A DNA stretch of 64,000 nt from Lutjanus erythropterus (Eukaryota > Chordata > Actinopteri > Lutjaniformes > Lutjanidae), in contig CM034601.1 of the NCBI GenBank assembly GCA_020091685.1, positions 14,714,972 through 14,778,971 of the forward strand. The letters run 5' to 3'. Shown here piece after piece: positions 24,000-37,915 of the stretch (position 1 is its first letter; each line of letters begins with the position of its first letter). The notes beneath the pieces were generated by a model. It saw only the letters and a program-made list of their open reading frames with translations. It was not told where the DNA came from and did not search any database. Both the position numbers and the translations under genes were made by a program.

Positions 24000-24370
24000 A
24001 CTGATGCAGTTTACAGTGATAATGGTGGCGCATTTAACACTGAAAACAAAAACAAAACCAGCTTCTCATTTCTATCTGACAACTATGGAATTTGTCAACT
24101 AAAATTACTTTCTAGCGTATTTTAGTGTAGCTAGCTAATGTAAGCTAATGGTAATGGTTTTACTTATAGAGTCAGCTGGGAAGTCCATCTCCAGCTGACT
24201 TGTTAATTCCACCTGGCACATTTTGAAATGGGAACCCTGTAAGAGTGTCCAGAATATTAAAAGTTACTTAACAACCGCGTACATGATATATAGAGGCAAA
24301 GTCTCCCCTCCTGATGTGTATATATATATGCACATATATAATATATATGATTGGACAGTTGCTGTTCAGA
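24000..24370. repeat. Interspersed repeat related to 62.2-63.2 kb
   Basis: It shares ACAGTGATAATGGTGGC, GTGTAGCTAGCTAATGTAAGC and ATTGGACAGTTGCTGTTCAG with the region 62206-63180, in the same order. Here the landmarks span about 350 bp. It contains a short (AT)n near 24320. Boundaries are approximate. Confidence 0.6.
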
Positions 24371-24819
24371 GGATGAACTATTACCTCAACCTTACCTCTG
24401 CCCCTTCTTTGCTCCCTTTCCCCACATTCCCTTACTTCACTGCAGGCTGGATTTTGCCTTCCTCCACATCTGTTACACCGACATCATCCTTGACTGTATT
24501 TTTCTCTCCTCCTCTGCCCTCCTTTTTCCAGCCCCTTTGCTTTTTTTTTTTCGGTCCAATTTCTCTGCTAATGCTTTCACCTTTAACATTTGCCCATGTC
24601 TCCATCTTCCAAATATCATCCTCTCTCTCTCCTACCTTTTTAATGCCACTAAGAGCCCCTCTCCGTCTCACTCTCTATAATGGACACAAACTTCTCCCTC
24701 GTTCTGCTCCTCCCTCCCCTCTGCTTTCCTTTTTTCTTCTCTCCGACATGCCCCCTAGTGTGCGCTCAACAGTCTCATTTGGGGTAGTTAGATTATTTAC
24801 AGATTTAATTTCCATGTAA

Positions 24820-27800
24820 TATAGCGCAGAAAATTTAAAGACTAGTCTGGAAATAAATTAAAACCAAATTCATAAAGAGACCATAAAGACTAGTTTATTT
24901 TGTGGTTGTTATCTAAATCTTTTCCACCAACCTAGTTTAGGAATGATTCACAAATTAAGAAAAAGCTTTTTCTTTGTTTGTTTTGGAAAGCTGGTGTTGA
25001 TGATTGTAAAACACTATCAGCAAAGGTTTTTGCCTGCATATTAAGCCACATTATGCCATAGCCTGTTACGCAGTACAAGATTATGACTAAAGCAATGTAT
25101 TGCCAGGAAAGAAAGCTGTTAAATTAATGTGAAAAAAAAAATCAATCTTACTCATACAGTAAGCTCAACAGGGATTATTTAGGTTTTGCTTTCAGCTTGG
25201 TCATGCAAAACCACCCACCAGTGGGAAGAGAAACACACAGCTTTTACATAAGATTGACTACATAGCCTGTAGCAAATAGGCAGTGATTTTATTGATTGAG
25301 CTTAACTCATTGATTTACTGTACGCTGCAGGAACATTGTTTGTGCACAATATGAAGTCTACAGCATCAGTTATTCAGGAGCACATTATCATTTATTCTCC
25401 ATAGGTGACAGTCAAGAACAAATTAGCATACTGTTTTTCCTGTGCATTGTGGGTGGTACAAGAAAACACAATAATCATAAGAAATAAATCATTGTATTTT
25501 TTGTGTTTTTAAGTATGGTAAAGCCTACTTTTGCTTTCCCTTAGCAATAGGTTTTGTATTTTAGACGCTTTTACTAAATATATTGGAGCATGCTGTGCTG
25601 GAGAAATAATGTTGCTTCAAGTCTCTCAAAGATTCTTATCATAAGTATGGACTCAGAAATATAATCCCTTTTTATCTTCACTCATGACCCACTAGAAGTG
25701 TGCGGTGGCGGCTGCATCTGTAGAGACCCCGTCCTCTTCTTGTATTTCTCATTATTTTGTTGCGCTCAGGACGCTTTATAAACCCAAAACATTGGCATTT
25801 TGTTATCCTGGGAATGAGACTTAACAAAATCTTTCTGGTGCATTTACAAACAGCTCCAGCAAATCCCACTGATTCGACCTTTAACGTTTGCCAGGGGCAC
25901 ACGCTGCAAGCTTTGTGCTGAGAAACAACACAATTGGCATTGGCAATTGGGAAAAATTGAGTCTAAAAAAAATAGAAAAAGTAGAACAGAATTCCTGAAC
26001 CTGACCATTTTAAGCATTACACATAAACTTAAGCATCTAAAGGCTCACATGTAAAGAAGACTTTTTTAATTATATACATCACCTTGCAGTTTCCAGCATC
26101 ACACATTTTTTAATCAGTCTACACACAGCTGGTGCTCTCCTAGCATGCTGCTTTTGCTACGTGAGCTGTGTTGACATGGTGTGAGGTTAATACAGCACCA
26201 GTTTTCAAAGTCTGCGACTGTGGGGCTTCCATCACTGAAAGCTCATCCGCCAGTTTACTCGCTTAATATCTGTCTATGAGATCATGTTTATGTTATTTAA
26301 TCCCACAGACACTCGGTTGACAGTTGAGTTGCTGTTTGACAAAAAAAATAAGACTACAACAAGTACGTGTCTGAAAGCAATTATTAGTTTCTGACTCTGG
26401 AAAAGCATGAAAAACTGTATAATTCCTGTGCCCAATCCACTGGAGAGAAGAAGAAAGAAAATATCCAGCATGTTACGAGCACTTTTTCAGACATTAAGTA
26501 AATTATTATTTCTCTTGAGACTTTGTTGTTGTTGTTGTTTATGTCATCAGGATAAGGCGATCATGAGAAGCTGACAGTGTCCAGGCAGACAAGGACCATT
26601 CAAGCAGAACAACCACACCTTGACCTGTGAGACATCAACTGTCCGCTCAGGGCTCATCATTCTCCTGGAGGTTTGTTATTTAATAAGATTTGCCCTCGTG
26701 TATTTGTGTTAGGCTCAAATATGTCAACCATCGTCTTGATCAAGGGTGAACAGATGAGAATGGGTGAAATTCAGAGCAGGGAGCTGGAGATGGGCGTGTT
26801 ATGTCAAGAATTTAGAGTAGCAGTTTATTAATTTTATGAAAATCAGTTATAGATTTTAAGGATGATATGAAGCACATCATCCTGACACAGGTGACAGGCG
26901 TGTTACAGTCATTTTAAACATCTTTAAAGTGATTAAACGATGATTAGTTGTAGGAGTTGTAGGAGCTTACAAACACGCTTATTATTCCTGCCAGGCAGAA
27001 GCATGGAGGGGTTTATGTGAACGCTTGTGTGTGTCCGTGATCACTGGACCTCCAGCTTGTCTGTAGCTACATGCAGACCATTTTTTTGTCACCATGATTG
27101 GTGAAGGCCCAACTGTGGTTCGGTAATTCTATTTTTTGATTGCTCTGTTTCATTGACAGCTGATCTTAATTGGCCGCTGGAGGCACAAGTGATCAACAAC
27201 TGATCAACAGCTGCTTCAGTTTGAAATCTTGTTTCAGAAAGGGACGTCATGTTAATGTTGGAGGAGCTTTGCAAACCTTGGCTGGTTGCATCTGGCAGTA
27301 GTGGTGGCTTTGCAGTAGGTGCTTCTCCATTGCCTTGGGGGGTTCTGAACTCTGCTTAGTGCACTCTTCTATCTTTCAGGATGTCTGGTCATCCTATCTT
27401 GATCTCATTCTCTCCTTATATTGTCACATTCAGTCAAATGAATGTGACAACAACAGCTAAAAAAATGTTTTCCCTTAAACTGTCTGTGACATTTTTCTTT
27501 TCACATTCCCAAGATCTCTGAGCTAAAACCATCCAACCAAACTCCCAAGAATGTATAAATCCATCCACACATCTATCCCCCTCTTGTCCCCCCATCCATA
27601 CACCCACCTGGCCAGCCAGCCAGCTATAGCTAGCCATCTGTTATTTTCTCAACTTTTCTCTTGCTCCCTCTCCCTCTATGTCTACCTCTCTCATCTACTT
27701 TCGCTCTCTCTCTCTCTCTGTCTTGCTCACTGTCTCCCTCTCTCCCAAAGCCCATCCATGATATGAACGCCCCGCTCCAGTGAGCAGTGAGCTTTTTCCC

Positions 27801-30800
27801 AGACATCCTGACGGAGAGAGACAACCTTGGCAGAAGACTTTATGTAAGCAGTTCATTAGCTTCTCGGCTGTGGACCCCCCACAGTCACATGATAATCAGA
27901 GTGGCCGCCATGGTGAGAAATTACCCAGAAAAAGATCCATTTGACATACAGACTGAAAACACTCCAGCCGGACACGTTATGCAACTGTGACCCCGGTCTC
28001 GTTGCACCGCAGGAGTGATGGCGTTGTGGGGCAGAAAAGGCCAGTGCGTTGATTAAAGGGGCTAATTAAAAGGGCTTTATTTCACTGCCCTTTTAAACTG
28101 CGGCACTTTTTGCACAAGAGACACCTCCTAAACTCAGGTTTGGGAAAGCAGTGCAGTGTTATGATACCATTTAATTCCACAACAGAGGGTTGTTACTGCT
28201 CAGTGCCTCACCTGACACTTGCGATGGTATGCAATGGTGCAGTTGTGGTTGAACAGAGTGTATGTTGCTGAAATTGCCCGTGTTATGTGAGTGTTTATCG
28301 ACTCTGGGAGCATTTACTGTGGCAATCTGTGCAGGAAGGTGCTTTTTTATGTTAAGAAATATTTTTTGCTTGTCTTTTTTATGCAAAAACTCAGTTTTTG
28401 TTTAACATTGCAAAATTAATCTATTATTCTATTGAGAAACTCAGGTATGAATCTTCTTCTTCTACATGCAAGTTAACCTTCTGCCAATAAAACCACCGTA
28501 TCATTCTGAAATTTTAACTATAGTTCTATAACTACATGGAATCAAATACTATAAGAGTATGAATATGAGGTCACTACTATTTTCGTGTCATGATACTTTA
28601 TACTTTTAATCCACTATTCAAAAGCAAATGTTTTCATTCATTAATTCATTCAGCCTTTATAGAGAGATCATTGAGCAGAGACCCTCATTTACACTGACAC
28701 TGAGTCAATTACAGAAGCAATCATCAAACAAAAACACCAAACGAGAGCAAACTGAGAAAGACAATAACAAAATTAGCTAATAAAAACTGTTAAAACTTAC
28801 CATTTATGGAAGAAATGTGATAGATAAGACAATAATACAGTTATATAGAACCCCCCCCAAATTTGCAAATAAGGTAGTTGGTTTGATAATTAAATTAAAA
28901 TAAATTAAAGTGTAAAATAAAATATAGTGTTGTAAAATGATTGCAAGTAGAGGTTGGGAGGTTTCAGATCAAGGTTTCCAAAAGGGTGTGAGTGTCTTGA
29001 TTTTAAGGAGGTGCTGTGTTTTGTTCCAGGTGCACTAAAATTAAAAGCAGTCTGTCCAAGTCCAGGTCTGACTTGAGGAAAATGAAGTTGAATCAGTGCA
29101 GAGTCAGTTAAGTGGGTCTGCTAATTACCGTCTGAATATTTAAACAAAAATGTACGCTACATTTGTTTGACAGCTTTAGTAACTTACTTTGCAGATTACA
29201 GTTTTACAAACACAACACCTGATCTTAAAAAATATCATGCCTTGTTATAGATTTTATGGAACTGTATATAAAGTACTTAATATTGGCTTCACCTCAACAA
29301 GTTACAACAGTATTGCAGTATATATAATGCAGTATTTTTGCAGTGTGTTATTGCTGCTTTTACTTAATTAAGGGGTCTGAATAATCCTTCCGCGACTGTG
29401 TTTCATTTTGGGCTATTTATATGTCAGACTCTGTTTTGGATAGAAGGTTAGAGGAAATGCCAAGGGGCTTTATGCAAATGTTTGGGTTTTGGGACAGGAG
29501 TTGAACCTTATGTTTCACTATGTAAAAAAGCAAGGCCATCCCCAGCATTATTAATATTTAAACCCTCACTTTGACATAGAAAAAAAAAATGCAACACTCT
29601 CTCACCAATATCTAAGAAATCCTATGAGTTTTGAGCAGCTTCTTCAAACATAAACTAAAAGAGAATAAAATATAAATAGTTCCATATCATGCATCCAAAT
29701 TTGAACATTTATTATCTAAATAGAACATTAATGTTGACAATATGTGCTGCTAAGAGCTACCTGGATACCTAATATAAGGTTAGTTGACCTATTATTCATC
29801 ATAATTAAACCACTTAGTCTTCATAATTATGACTGACAACCAGGCGCACTTACCAGGCATGTCCTGGCATAAGATTAAGAAAGGGATGTTTCCTCCATAT
29901 GTCTAAACCAAAGATTGTACTACTCGTAACAGTTAGTACAACCATCTGTAACAAAAAATGGTAAAATAATAGTTAATTGAGTTTTAGGTAATAGTTATTT
30001 CGCTGTTAACAGACAATGAAATAATAATTATGTTTGCTAATAATTGGTAATGTTATAATTTCTGTTATTTTATAATTAGTTGGTGTAATATAAAATAATT
30101 TGTTTATAAAATATAAGTTTTACCAGAGCTAATAAGAGATGATCACAATTACATTCTGATCAAATTATTAAGACAGTTTATTGTTGCACACAAAAGTATT
30201 TATTCATGATTACCAAACACTTTGTAAACCTTTACAAAATGAGTACATAGAGAGATGGACAAAGTCTTTGTAACACTTTGTAATGGTTAATAATTCATTT
30301 TTAAACCATCTGAACATCAAAGAGCTTGTAAAGCCTTTATAAACATTATTTTTATATGTGTTAACAGTAAAATAACAATTCACTAAAATTCAATTAATTA
30401 TCAATTAACCATGTATTAATGAAGGTTATTATATAATGTTACCTAGAAAGAAAAATGTCTTTGTTAATGTTTAGCTGTGAAAGGTTGGATGCTGCCGATT
30501 TTTCTGATGCAGAGTACAGAAGTGACAGTGCTGGCTATTATAAAAAGAAGCCCTCAGATAATATTCAATAATCAATAACTAGATCCATGTGTATTGTGTC
30601 TCTTCCAGCAGGGGAAAATAAATGCCCTGATACACAGACAGGATTGCTGACCTTTATGACCCTCCTCTGTCGTCCCCAAAAAAAAAATAAAATACCCTCC
30701 TTTTGTCTGACCTTTCCTATCACCATTATTTGTTTGTTGTATTTAATAATAGTCGGTGCCGGGTGGACGCTGGGCAGGAATGTCTTCCTGTGCTGTTTTT

Positions 30801-31500
30801 GTATTTTGTGAATGCATCCTTCAGAATTGGATTCCAGTGAAACTGCATAGCACAGGATGTTGCTGCTCGAGTGAACATGCAGATCCTGTATGACTATAAC
30901 AACAGCAGCTGGTACGAGGTGTGGGAGAACCGACTCAAAGTTAGCTGAGGAACAGATGGACCAGCTGGTCTCTTCTGGTGGGTTACCATGGTAATGTGGA
31001 TTTGACCTTATTTGTGTCTTAATATTTCTACTGCAACCCTCCACCTCCCCTTCACCACCACCACCAAGTCCTTTCTTTAATAAAATAGGCAAATACCGCA
31101 TGTCCATCTTTATATGTGTGCTCACATCCACGTAAACACACATTAGTTAGCCACCAACAAAAAAGACACACACGTTTATACCCGCTTGCCCACACACATA
31201 TGTACACACCTATTTCCAGCAGAGTCAGGCAGCGCCCGCTGTGCTTGGAGTCACTGTTGCCTCTTCTCATTCAACTTGCTTTCTAAACCCAGGGGAGGTC
31301 TCCTGTGTTCCTCATTAGCATAGGTTCTGTCCACAGCATGCAGCCTGTCATCAATCTTCCACTTAAGATATGCAAAGTTGGAGCAAAAAAAAAAAGAGTG
31401 GAGACAGAAAATCAGACGACAAAAGGCTGTATTTTACAGCAGAGTCTGATGCTGGTTGGCAGTGCGGATCTGTGTGCTTTCTGAATTTCCATGATTTCAT
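24820..31500. other. Long stretch without a recognised gene
   Basis: Mostly unique AT-rich sequence, with CCATC- and CTCT-rich patches at 27555-27750 and AATAATT-rich sequence at 29930-30430. A 192-codon minus-strand frame at 30565-31143 has no motif I recognise, and a poly-glycine patch in it comes from CCACCACC DNA. A short block at 28010-28110 (GGGGCTAATTAAAAGGGC) could be regulatory. Confidence 0.5.
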
Positions 31501-31502
31501 TC

Positions 31503-31700
31503 AGGTCTTGTCTACACATACGCAGGTAGTTTTTAAAATGTAGCTTTTTCTACTGTCCACACACAAACATCACTTTAGGTCACTGAAAACTGAGCTTTTG
31601 AAAAACTCCTGCCAAGGTGAATACATTTAGAAACTCTGTTTTTGGTTTGCAACATTACAGTGTGCGCTGTTATCTTGTTTGCTTCCATGGAGGGGCTATT
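31503..31700. mobile_element. Truncated relative of the 21.2-kb element
   Basis: It begins AGGTCTTGTCTACACATACG, close to the left end of the element at 21244, and carries ACTGAGCTTTTGAAAAACTC and GAAACTCTGTTTTTGG. No inverted right end was found, and the right boundary is approximate. Confidence 0.5.
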
Positions 31701-31829
31701 CTGTGCGATGGAGGAACAGCGAGAAAACTTTTGAATGTGTTGCCCTTATCAGCATCTGCAAAAGGCTACGTTTGCACGCAGAAGGCAACTATGGATGCAC
31801 ATAATATTACCTGGTGACCCTTGTCTCAA

Positions 31830-33873
31830 TCCACAGACTACATCTACAGCAGGGGGAAACTTTCTTTGAATGTGAATGTGTTGTCTGACTGCAGACACTG
31901 TTTCATGGACATTGTTGTCAATAATGGATTCATTTCATGCCTCAAAGTTTAAAAGTTTGCTAGTACATGATAGCTTTGGTTAGTGTGCTGTTGGCATGTT
32001 AATTCATTAACTCAATTACTGTCTTTCTTTTGGCATTTAGCGCTGCAGCCCTAAATATATATATATATACAAAGATATTGTAAATGGGCACAGTAATAAT
32101 ACATAAAAGGGCGACTCCGTCTTGTTTCTTTTCTGTGTTTTTTAAATTGAAGCTCCCACTCAGCTGGGAGATGTATGCAAGTCATGACGCTGCTACTTTC
32201 ACAAGCTTTTAGCTTTTATAGTCTGATAAACAAACAAAACAAGTTGACAAAATGTCAAAAAAGAAAAATTCTCACATCTGTTATCAACCATACACTGTCT
32301 GAATTCAGCTTTCTCTCTTTTACCAAACTTGAACTTGTACTTGAACTTGACAGAAACAAAACAAAACTCACCAAAACTCAACAATCACCATCTCTGATTC
32401 GGTTGCTCCTTTATATGTAGCAACATCAAAAAGTGACTCTGTTGTAAAGCAATACAACTCAAATGCACAACAGTACAGGACAGAACAGTACATGTTTATG
32501 TCATAGGCATAAGCATCATTGGCATTTTGAAAAATACATGGGTACTAGTTAATTACACCTTAATCACATTTCAGTTTTCATGTTTAATCACTACCTTATG
32601 TAGCCCAGAAAGTTTTGTGGCTACATTGAAAGAAAGGGATACGCAGGTAGCCACAGAATGTACGGCTACAATGCTATTACTTCATGATTGTCTAAGTAAT
32701 ACAATTACTTTCAGCCACATTAAATCTGAGCTTAACTTTGTTTGAATTCCTCCTTTACTGGTTACTGAACTCTCTGTTTCCCGCATCAGTCTGCTCCTCC
32801 CAGTCTAAACCCGCCTTCCTTATAGCCTATACAGAAATGCCAAAAAGAAAATGCATTGATTTCAAGGAGGAGCTCTAACTGCTATTAAGGCTGCCAATAA
32901 AACTCACTTTTCCTCTTAAGTACATAGAGCCAGGAAGTGCAGCTGATGTATAGAGCTGCTTTAATGCAAAAATCATGGTGCCTAATATACTGCTGGATGC
33001 TATGAATTGCTTATATAGCTGTTTATATATTGCTGTCTAAGTGCCCGACAGGTTAGAAGATGTGCGCATATCAACATATTTTCTCTGTTCATTTCAATAG
33101 GTTAATACAAATCTAAAATTCTTAATAGTTTACATTCTGACATATTACACACGGGGCATCAGCTTGTTTCTTATTTCATGTTATGAGGATTAATGGCCGA
33201 GTGCAGCCACACTGCTGTACATCTACAGTATAATCTAGATGCTGAGGTCACACCAAGCTGCTTAATAGCACTGGTTCCTCTGTAAGTACAGATCGGCTTT
33301 TCCCATCACCCAGTATGCACTCTTCACCGTCATTCTCTCCCCTGCTGTAATCCTCACAATGAATGTCTTTTGCTTAAACTGCAGTGTCAGGAGTAACTCT
33401 ATAATTTGTCGATAATATTTGAATACAATTCGACATTTTAGAGGTAGCCTTATATAATATAATAATATATAATATAATATACACTTTTCTTGGACTGTGT
33501 CAGAGACTTGTTGAATTAACTGTGTGGTCATTTTGCACAGTTTATGGCAGTGGAGAAATGCATTGCATCATATTGTCAGGTCTGCCTATTAATTCATCCA
33601 CCAATGTATATGTCAGTCAAATCAGTGCCCTCCTTGATTATTTTATTTGAAAATATGACTGATAGACAACTTCAGTGTCCTGAGCCATAATCAATACAAA
33701 CCATTTCTTTTATTTTTCTTAGTGCAGTTTATTTAAATCAGGGGTGATGTGTACAAAATACATTCATCTTGAAAATGAGAAAAGTATCAGATTTGGTTTA
33801 TGAGCTAATTTTCATCTGCAGTCCCTGAGCAGGTGAAAGGAAACAATGACACACCAAACGAAACCTATCATCT

Positions 33874-33874
<1 letters not shown>
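31830..33874. other. No gene recognised
   Basis: AT-rich sequence with an (AT)n near 32055 and TATAATATAATA runs near 33450. Short frames only. Nothing else is supported. Confidence 0.55.

Positions 33875-33904
<30 letters not shown>
33875..33904. repeat. (CA)n microsatellite
   Basis: A CA run of about 28 bases immediately next to the 3' end of the LINE remnant. Confidence 0.95.
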
Positions 33905-33911
<7 letters not shown>

Positions 33912-33921
33912 CGACACTAAA

Positions 33922-34440
33922 TTAATGCTGACAAGAGCTGGGGAACTTATTCCATACTTTAATGGCTTTACAAGAAAAAGCAGACTGTGCGAAGGCGAAG
34001 CCTCGTTTAGGAACGCTACTTCTTAAAGCAGACCTTGAGGTTCGGCTCATTTGTCCAGAACAGAGCTGAACAAAGCTCTTCAGTAGTGGAGGAGCAGCAT
34101 TATGGATTATCTTATACACTTAACTGACATCTAAGTACAAAATGAAGTTGTCAAAGCTTAAGATTTTATATCTAACAAGTATATCACAATGATGATACTG
34201 CTGTAATTTCCTGCCCAGGACTTTCAAACATTGCTTATGGAGTTTTAAGACAGTCTTGTTTGTCTGAGACCAACGTGATATACAGTAATGATTATTATAG
34301 CATTCAAATATGTCTTTAGAAGTTTTGCATGTTCTTTGAATATATGAGTTCCTAAAATATCTGAAGTTATACTTCAATACACAAAAGACGCCTCTTTTTA
34401 CTATGTCTTCTGAATGTAAGAGTGGAATCTGGAGTAACAC
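33922..34440 (-). mobile_element. LINE (non-LTR retrotransposon) remnant, 3' part of reverse transcriptase ORF
   Basis: The minus strand reads the C-terminal part of a LINE ORF2 protein of a kind common in fish. The landmarks are WSQTNKTVLK, then QYHHCDILVRYKILS, then YKIIHNAAPPLLKSF, and finally AFSCKAIKVWNKFP. These lie beyond the catalytic palm motifs, so only the tail of the reverse transcriptase is present. One in-frame TAA at 34120-34122 interrupts the frame, apparently from a single base change, and no frameshift is needed. There is no 5' portion or endonuclease domain, and the copy is inactive. A (CA)n tract borders it at 33875-33904. Confidence 0.8.
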
Positions 34441-34902
34441 TTAACAATAACACTTTTTAAATTATTCAATTCAAATTTTATACATTTTTAATTATTTGTC
34501 CATTTACATAAATATTTAAGAAAACCATTTGTTTTGTTTATTTAAAAAAATACATGGTCACAGATTTCTTAGTATTTAATGTGAGACAGGAAAATGTACC
34601 ATTGCTATTAAAGATGAAATAAAGTGTAATAAATGAAATAAAATGTGATAGAAATAGTTAATTAATACAAATTCTGCAAATACTAATAATAATCAGTACT
34701 AAATGACCCTATCTATAGTACGTCTGTGATTTTCCCCATTAAAAACAACTATGCAACTGCAAAACAAGTGTGATCGTTTCTCACCGCTGGACATCTGAAG
34801 ACATTTATCTGACTGCACAGGCTACACAGTGATGGGTGACATAAGGTGAGCCCCTACAATGTGACTGTGTCTGTAGATTTTTACCAGAATGTGATTAATA
34901 CA

Positions 34903-34936
<34 letters not shown>

Positions 34937-36620
34937 TGTACGTACGTTTGGTCTCTCGTGTCCAACACCCTAACTGACGTCTGCCACGTCCTCCCGTTTG
35001 TCAGTCAACAACTTTTTTGGCCACAGTTCATCACAACATGCAACAAACCTAATATAGTCAAAGCTTTTAAATGACCCACTGATTTTTGCATCTCCTTTTA
35101 TTCTTCATCCACCTACACTTCATTTAAAATAACATTTTCAGGCACTTCGAATAGAAAAAAAAAAAAAGGTGGTGGCGGTGAGGAGTTGTCACAGTTTTGT
35201 TAATAATAAATAATTAATTTTGTTTTGTCTGAGTCTAAAACAAACACAGAGAGATGTGTTTGGAGCCAAGATGTCACGCCTTGTTTAAATAAGATGATTT
35301 TGATTAGAATTTAGTTGGCTGGTCGCCTGGGCCACAGAATGGCGTCTATTAATTTCTCCTCATAAAAACCGGTCGTACTGCAGCAACTTCATTATTAAAG
35401 TGTAGCCTTCAACTGAGATAAATCTGTTACACCCTATAATCAAATGCTATTTTGTTACCCTGGCACACACAGGCTATGCGTAATACTTTAGCTTTAATTA
35501 ATTGGAGGAACTTGCTAATCTGATATTTGTGAGTTATGCTCTGTATGAAACTTGAACCTGTGGGGAGCAGATAAATAAATTCCTCGTCTTCTCTGTTAAA
35601 GCACAGAGTCTTAAGCGAATAACAAGTGTGAATACAATGGGAGCTGCTGAGTGTCTGGGAGATGTGGCTGAGACGTGAGTAACACGTAGAAAGAAACAGA
35701 TGTGTACTCATGAGTAATTTGTTGGAGGAGAGTACAAGCTCGATGCAGAAGTTGAGATGTGACCTTTCACCTTCCAGCGTGGGAGACCCAGCCGTTGGTA
35801 CCCTGCCATCTTCTCGACGAGCTCCAACTGACCTCTTGCAACAAGAAAAACTTGGTTGCTATGGCATCAGGAGGAATTTTAATGATATGCTTGGAGGAGT
35901 TGCTATGTAGAGGCTTTATGGAGAACAGTTTAATGCTGCCAAAGAGTGCATCACATCTCCACCCGTACAATGGCAATAGGTTATTTGAATGTCAAAAATC
36001 ATTATAACAATACTTTGTTTTAAGGGGGGACCAGGTGGCGGTGCATGTGTCTTTCCATTTTGTATAGATATTGCAGAATACCATTAAGGCATGCATATAA
36101 GCTGTTTAAACCAAATGCATTTAGGACAATGTGTGTTTCAACGCAGATTTTATTGCAGATCATCATACACATTTTCGTGAACAAATGTGAACAGCATCTC
36201 AATATCTTCGGTATTTTTTTTTTATTCCCTTCAACACCCGACTGACTTAATTTGCCGGGAACATTGCACCACTTTCTCTCAGAGTCATAGCTCAGTCAAA
36301 TCAACACACACATACACACATACAGACACTGCTAGAATCAGTCGATACACACACTTTCACACTCTCTCCTACTGGAACGCAGGTCATTCAATGAGGATAA
36401 GCATCCATAAGTCTGTTTAGTAATCATTATCATAGTCATAGGTGTTCTGTTACTTTAGAGCTTGTAGTTAGGAGAATAAGTTAATATGGATACTAGCTTA
36501 AAGTTTCAGCCCTTTGAGGCATTGAGTCCTCGGGCTGTGTTACAGAAAAGTCCAAACTTGCAGATTTCTTTTTTTTTTTAGCAAAATATGTCCAAATGCC
36601 TTGTTAAAAATGCTGACATA
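34441..36620. other. No gene recognised
   Basis: It contains the (CA)n at 34905 and a non-repetitive block at 35280-35560 with AATTTAGTTGGCTGGTCGCC and TTTAATTAATTGG words that may be regulatory. A 66-codon plus frame at 35710-35910 has no recognisable motif. Confidence 0.5.
34905..34933. repeat. (CA)n microsatellite
   Basis: An uninterrupted CA run of about 28 bases, followed by the short palindromic words GCATGTACGTACG. Confidence 0.95.
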
Positions 36621-36631
36621 TAGCTCTCCAC

Positions 36632-36802
36632 CAGTGTTTCTCAACCCTGGTCCTGAAGTACAGTTCAAATGATCAGCTCGTCATCAAGTCTTTGCAGAAG
36701 TCTGACAACAACCTGATCATTTGAATCAGGTGTGTTGGAGCAGGGAAACCTCTAAAAACATGCAGGGCAGGGGTACTTGAGGACCAGGGTTGAGAAACGC
36801 TG
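36632..36802. mobile_element. hAT-type MITE with 8-bp target duplication
   Basis: This 171-bp element has near-perfect terminal inverted repeats. It begins CAGTGTTTCTCAACCCTGG and ends with CCAGGGTTGAGAAACGCTG. The flanks 36624-36631 (CTCTCCAC) and 36803-36810 (CTCTACAC) form an 8-bp target duplication with one mismatch, which is diagnostic of hAT transposition. The interior is itself inverted, with arms containing TGTTGGAGCAGGGAAAC. The family is widespread in teleosts. No coding capacity. Confidence 0.9.
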
Positions 36803-37259
36803 CTCTACACCTTGCCTTCACTCAGCATTCAAGGATTCGAATGGTCGCCGCCCTCTCCACACACCTCACACACCCCGACCCCGATCCTTAAGTAGCTTTC
36901 TTCTCTGTTCTGCAGCTAATCACACTAACTAGATACATCTGGTCTCTCCTGCAGTCTGGCCTGGGTTAATGATATGTAGAGCTCCACCTCTTGGATTAAC
37001 AGGATTGGTTCCTTAGGTTTATGATGTCATAGACTGAATCCATGTTTTGGAGACTGCCCTTGCTCACTGCAGTTTGAAAGCAAGAAGTGCTCAGACATGG
37101 CATTTACTGCCTATTTTGCCCCTGATATGTGTTGTAACATTTCCACTGGAGGGGGGATTTAAGATAGGAAATGTGTATTACTTTTCAAAATCTTGAATAA
37201 ACTCTCATAACCTACGGATAACAATTAAGAAGTTCTAATTTCCTAGAAAATTTCCAAAT

Positions 37260-37915
37260 TTATATCCTATAATAGCAGCTAACGTACTAACAAGCTAATG
37301 TTAGCTTATGCTAGTGTTTATTCAACAGTAGCTAACAATAATGTTCTATAACAAAATCTGACAATAATGTTTGCTAACAATAACTAACATTGGTGTTAGC
37401 TAAGAGTAGATTACAGTAGTGTTAGCTAACTATAGCTAATCTGGATGGCTTTTATTGCTTTTACACAATAGATGCAGCGTATGGTGGAGACTGTCTGGTA
37501 TTTTATCCCATTCAGTTTCTATTATTTCTGAAGTGAGCTTTGTTGTAAATTTCCCCAAAGCACATCCTTGGATTTATCAGACATAACAGACCTAAAACTC
37601 ATGTGATTTTATGGTAAGTGCTCATCTACGTTTTTGCTTTTATTTATGCTTCAGTGTATGTTTCGATATTTTCCAATGATAAAGAAAACATGTTTAGAAA
37701 ATTGTTTGACTCAGTGAGGTGAGAAAAGAATCGTTGGTTATTAAGTAACAGACATAAAAGTTGGTAAGCAATGTTGGATTGAGTATTTAGGGTGTCTTAA
37801 GCTTAGAATGAACCAAGATAAGGTCGGAAAGTTAGTTGAAATTGAGAAAAATCTTACGTAAACTCTTCCTATCTGAACATGAGACTTAAGATAGAAAGTT
37901 TCTGTAATACAGCCT
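37260..37915. repeat. Partial relative of the 45.2-kb element, rich in GCTAACA words
   Basis: Degenerate repetition of GCTAACA/TGTTAGC between 37280 and 37435 is followed by AT-rich sequence. It ends near 37913 with AGTTTCTGTAATACAGCCT, the inverse of the terminal repeat seen at 45179. No matching left terminus was found, so this copy appears truncated. Confidence 0.45.

Noticed and set aside
24223..24819. 198-codon plus-strand frame
   Set aside because: Overlaps an interspersed repeat and a CTCC-rich low-complexity stretch. Another frame of the same strand is equally open, which points to composition rather than coding.
30565..31143. 192-codon minus-strand frame
   Set aside because: No recognisable motif. 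The glycine-rich part comes from a CCACCACC patch, and the codon pattern is not protein-like.
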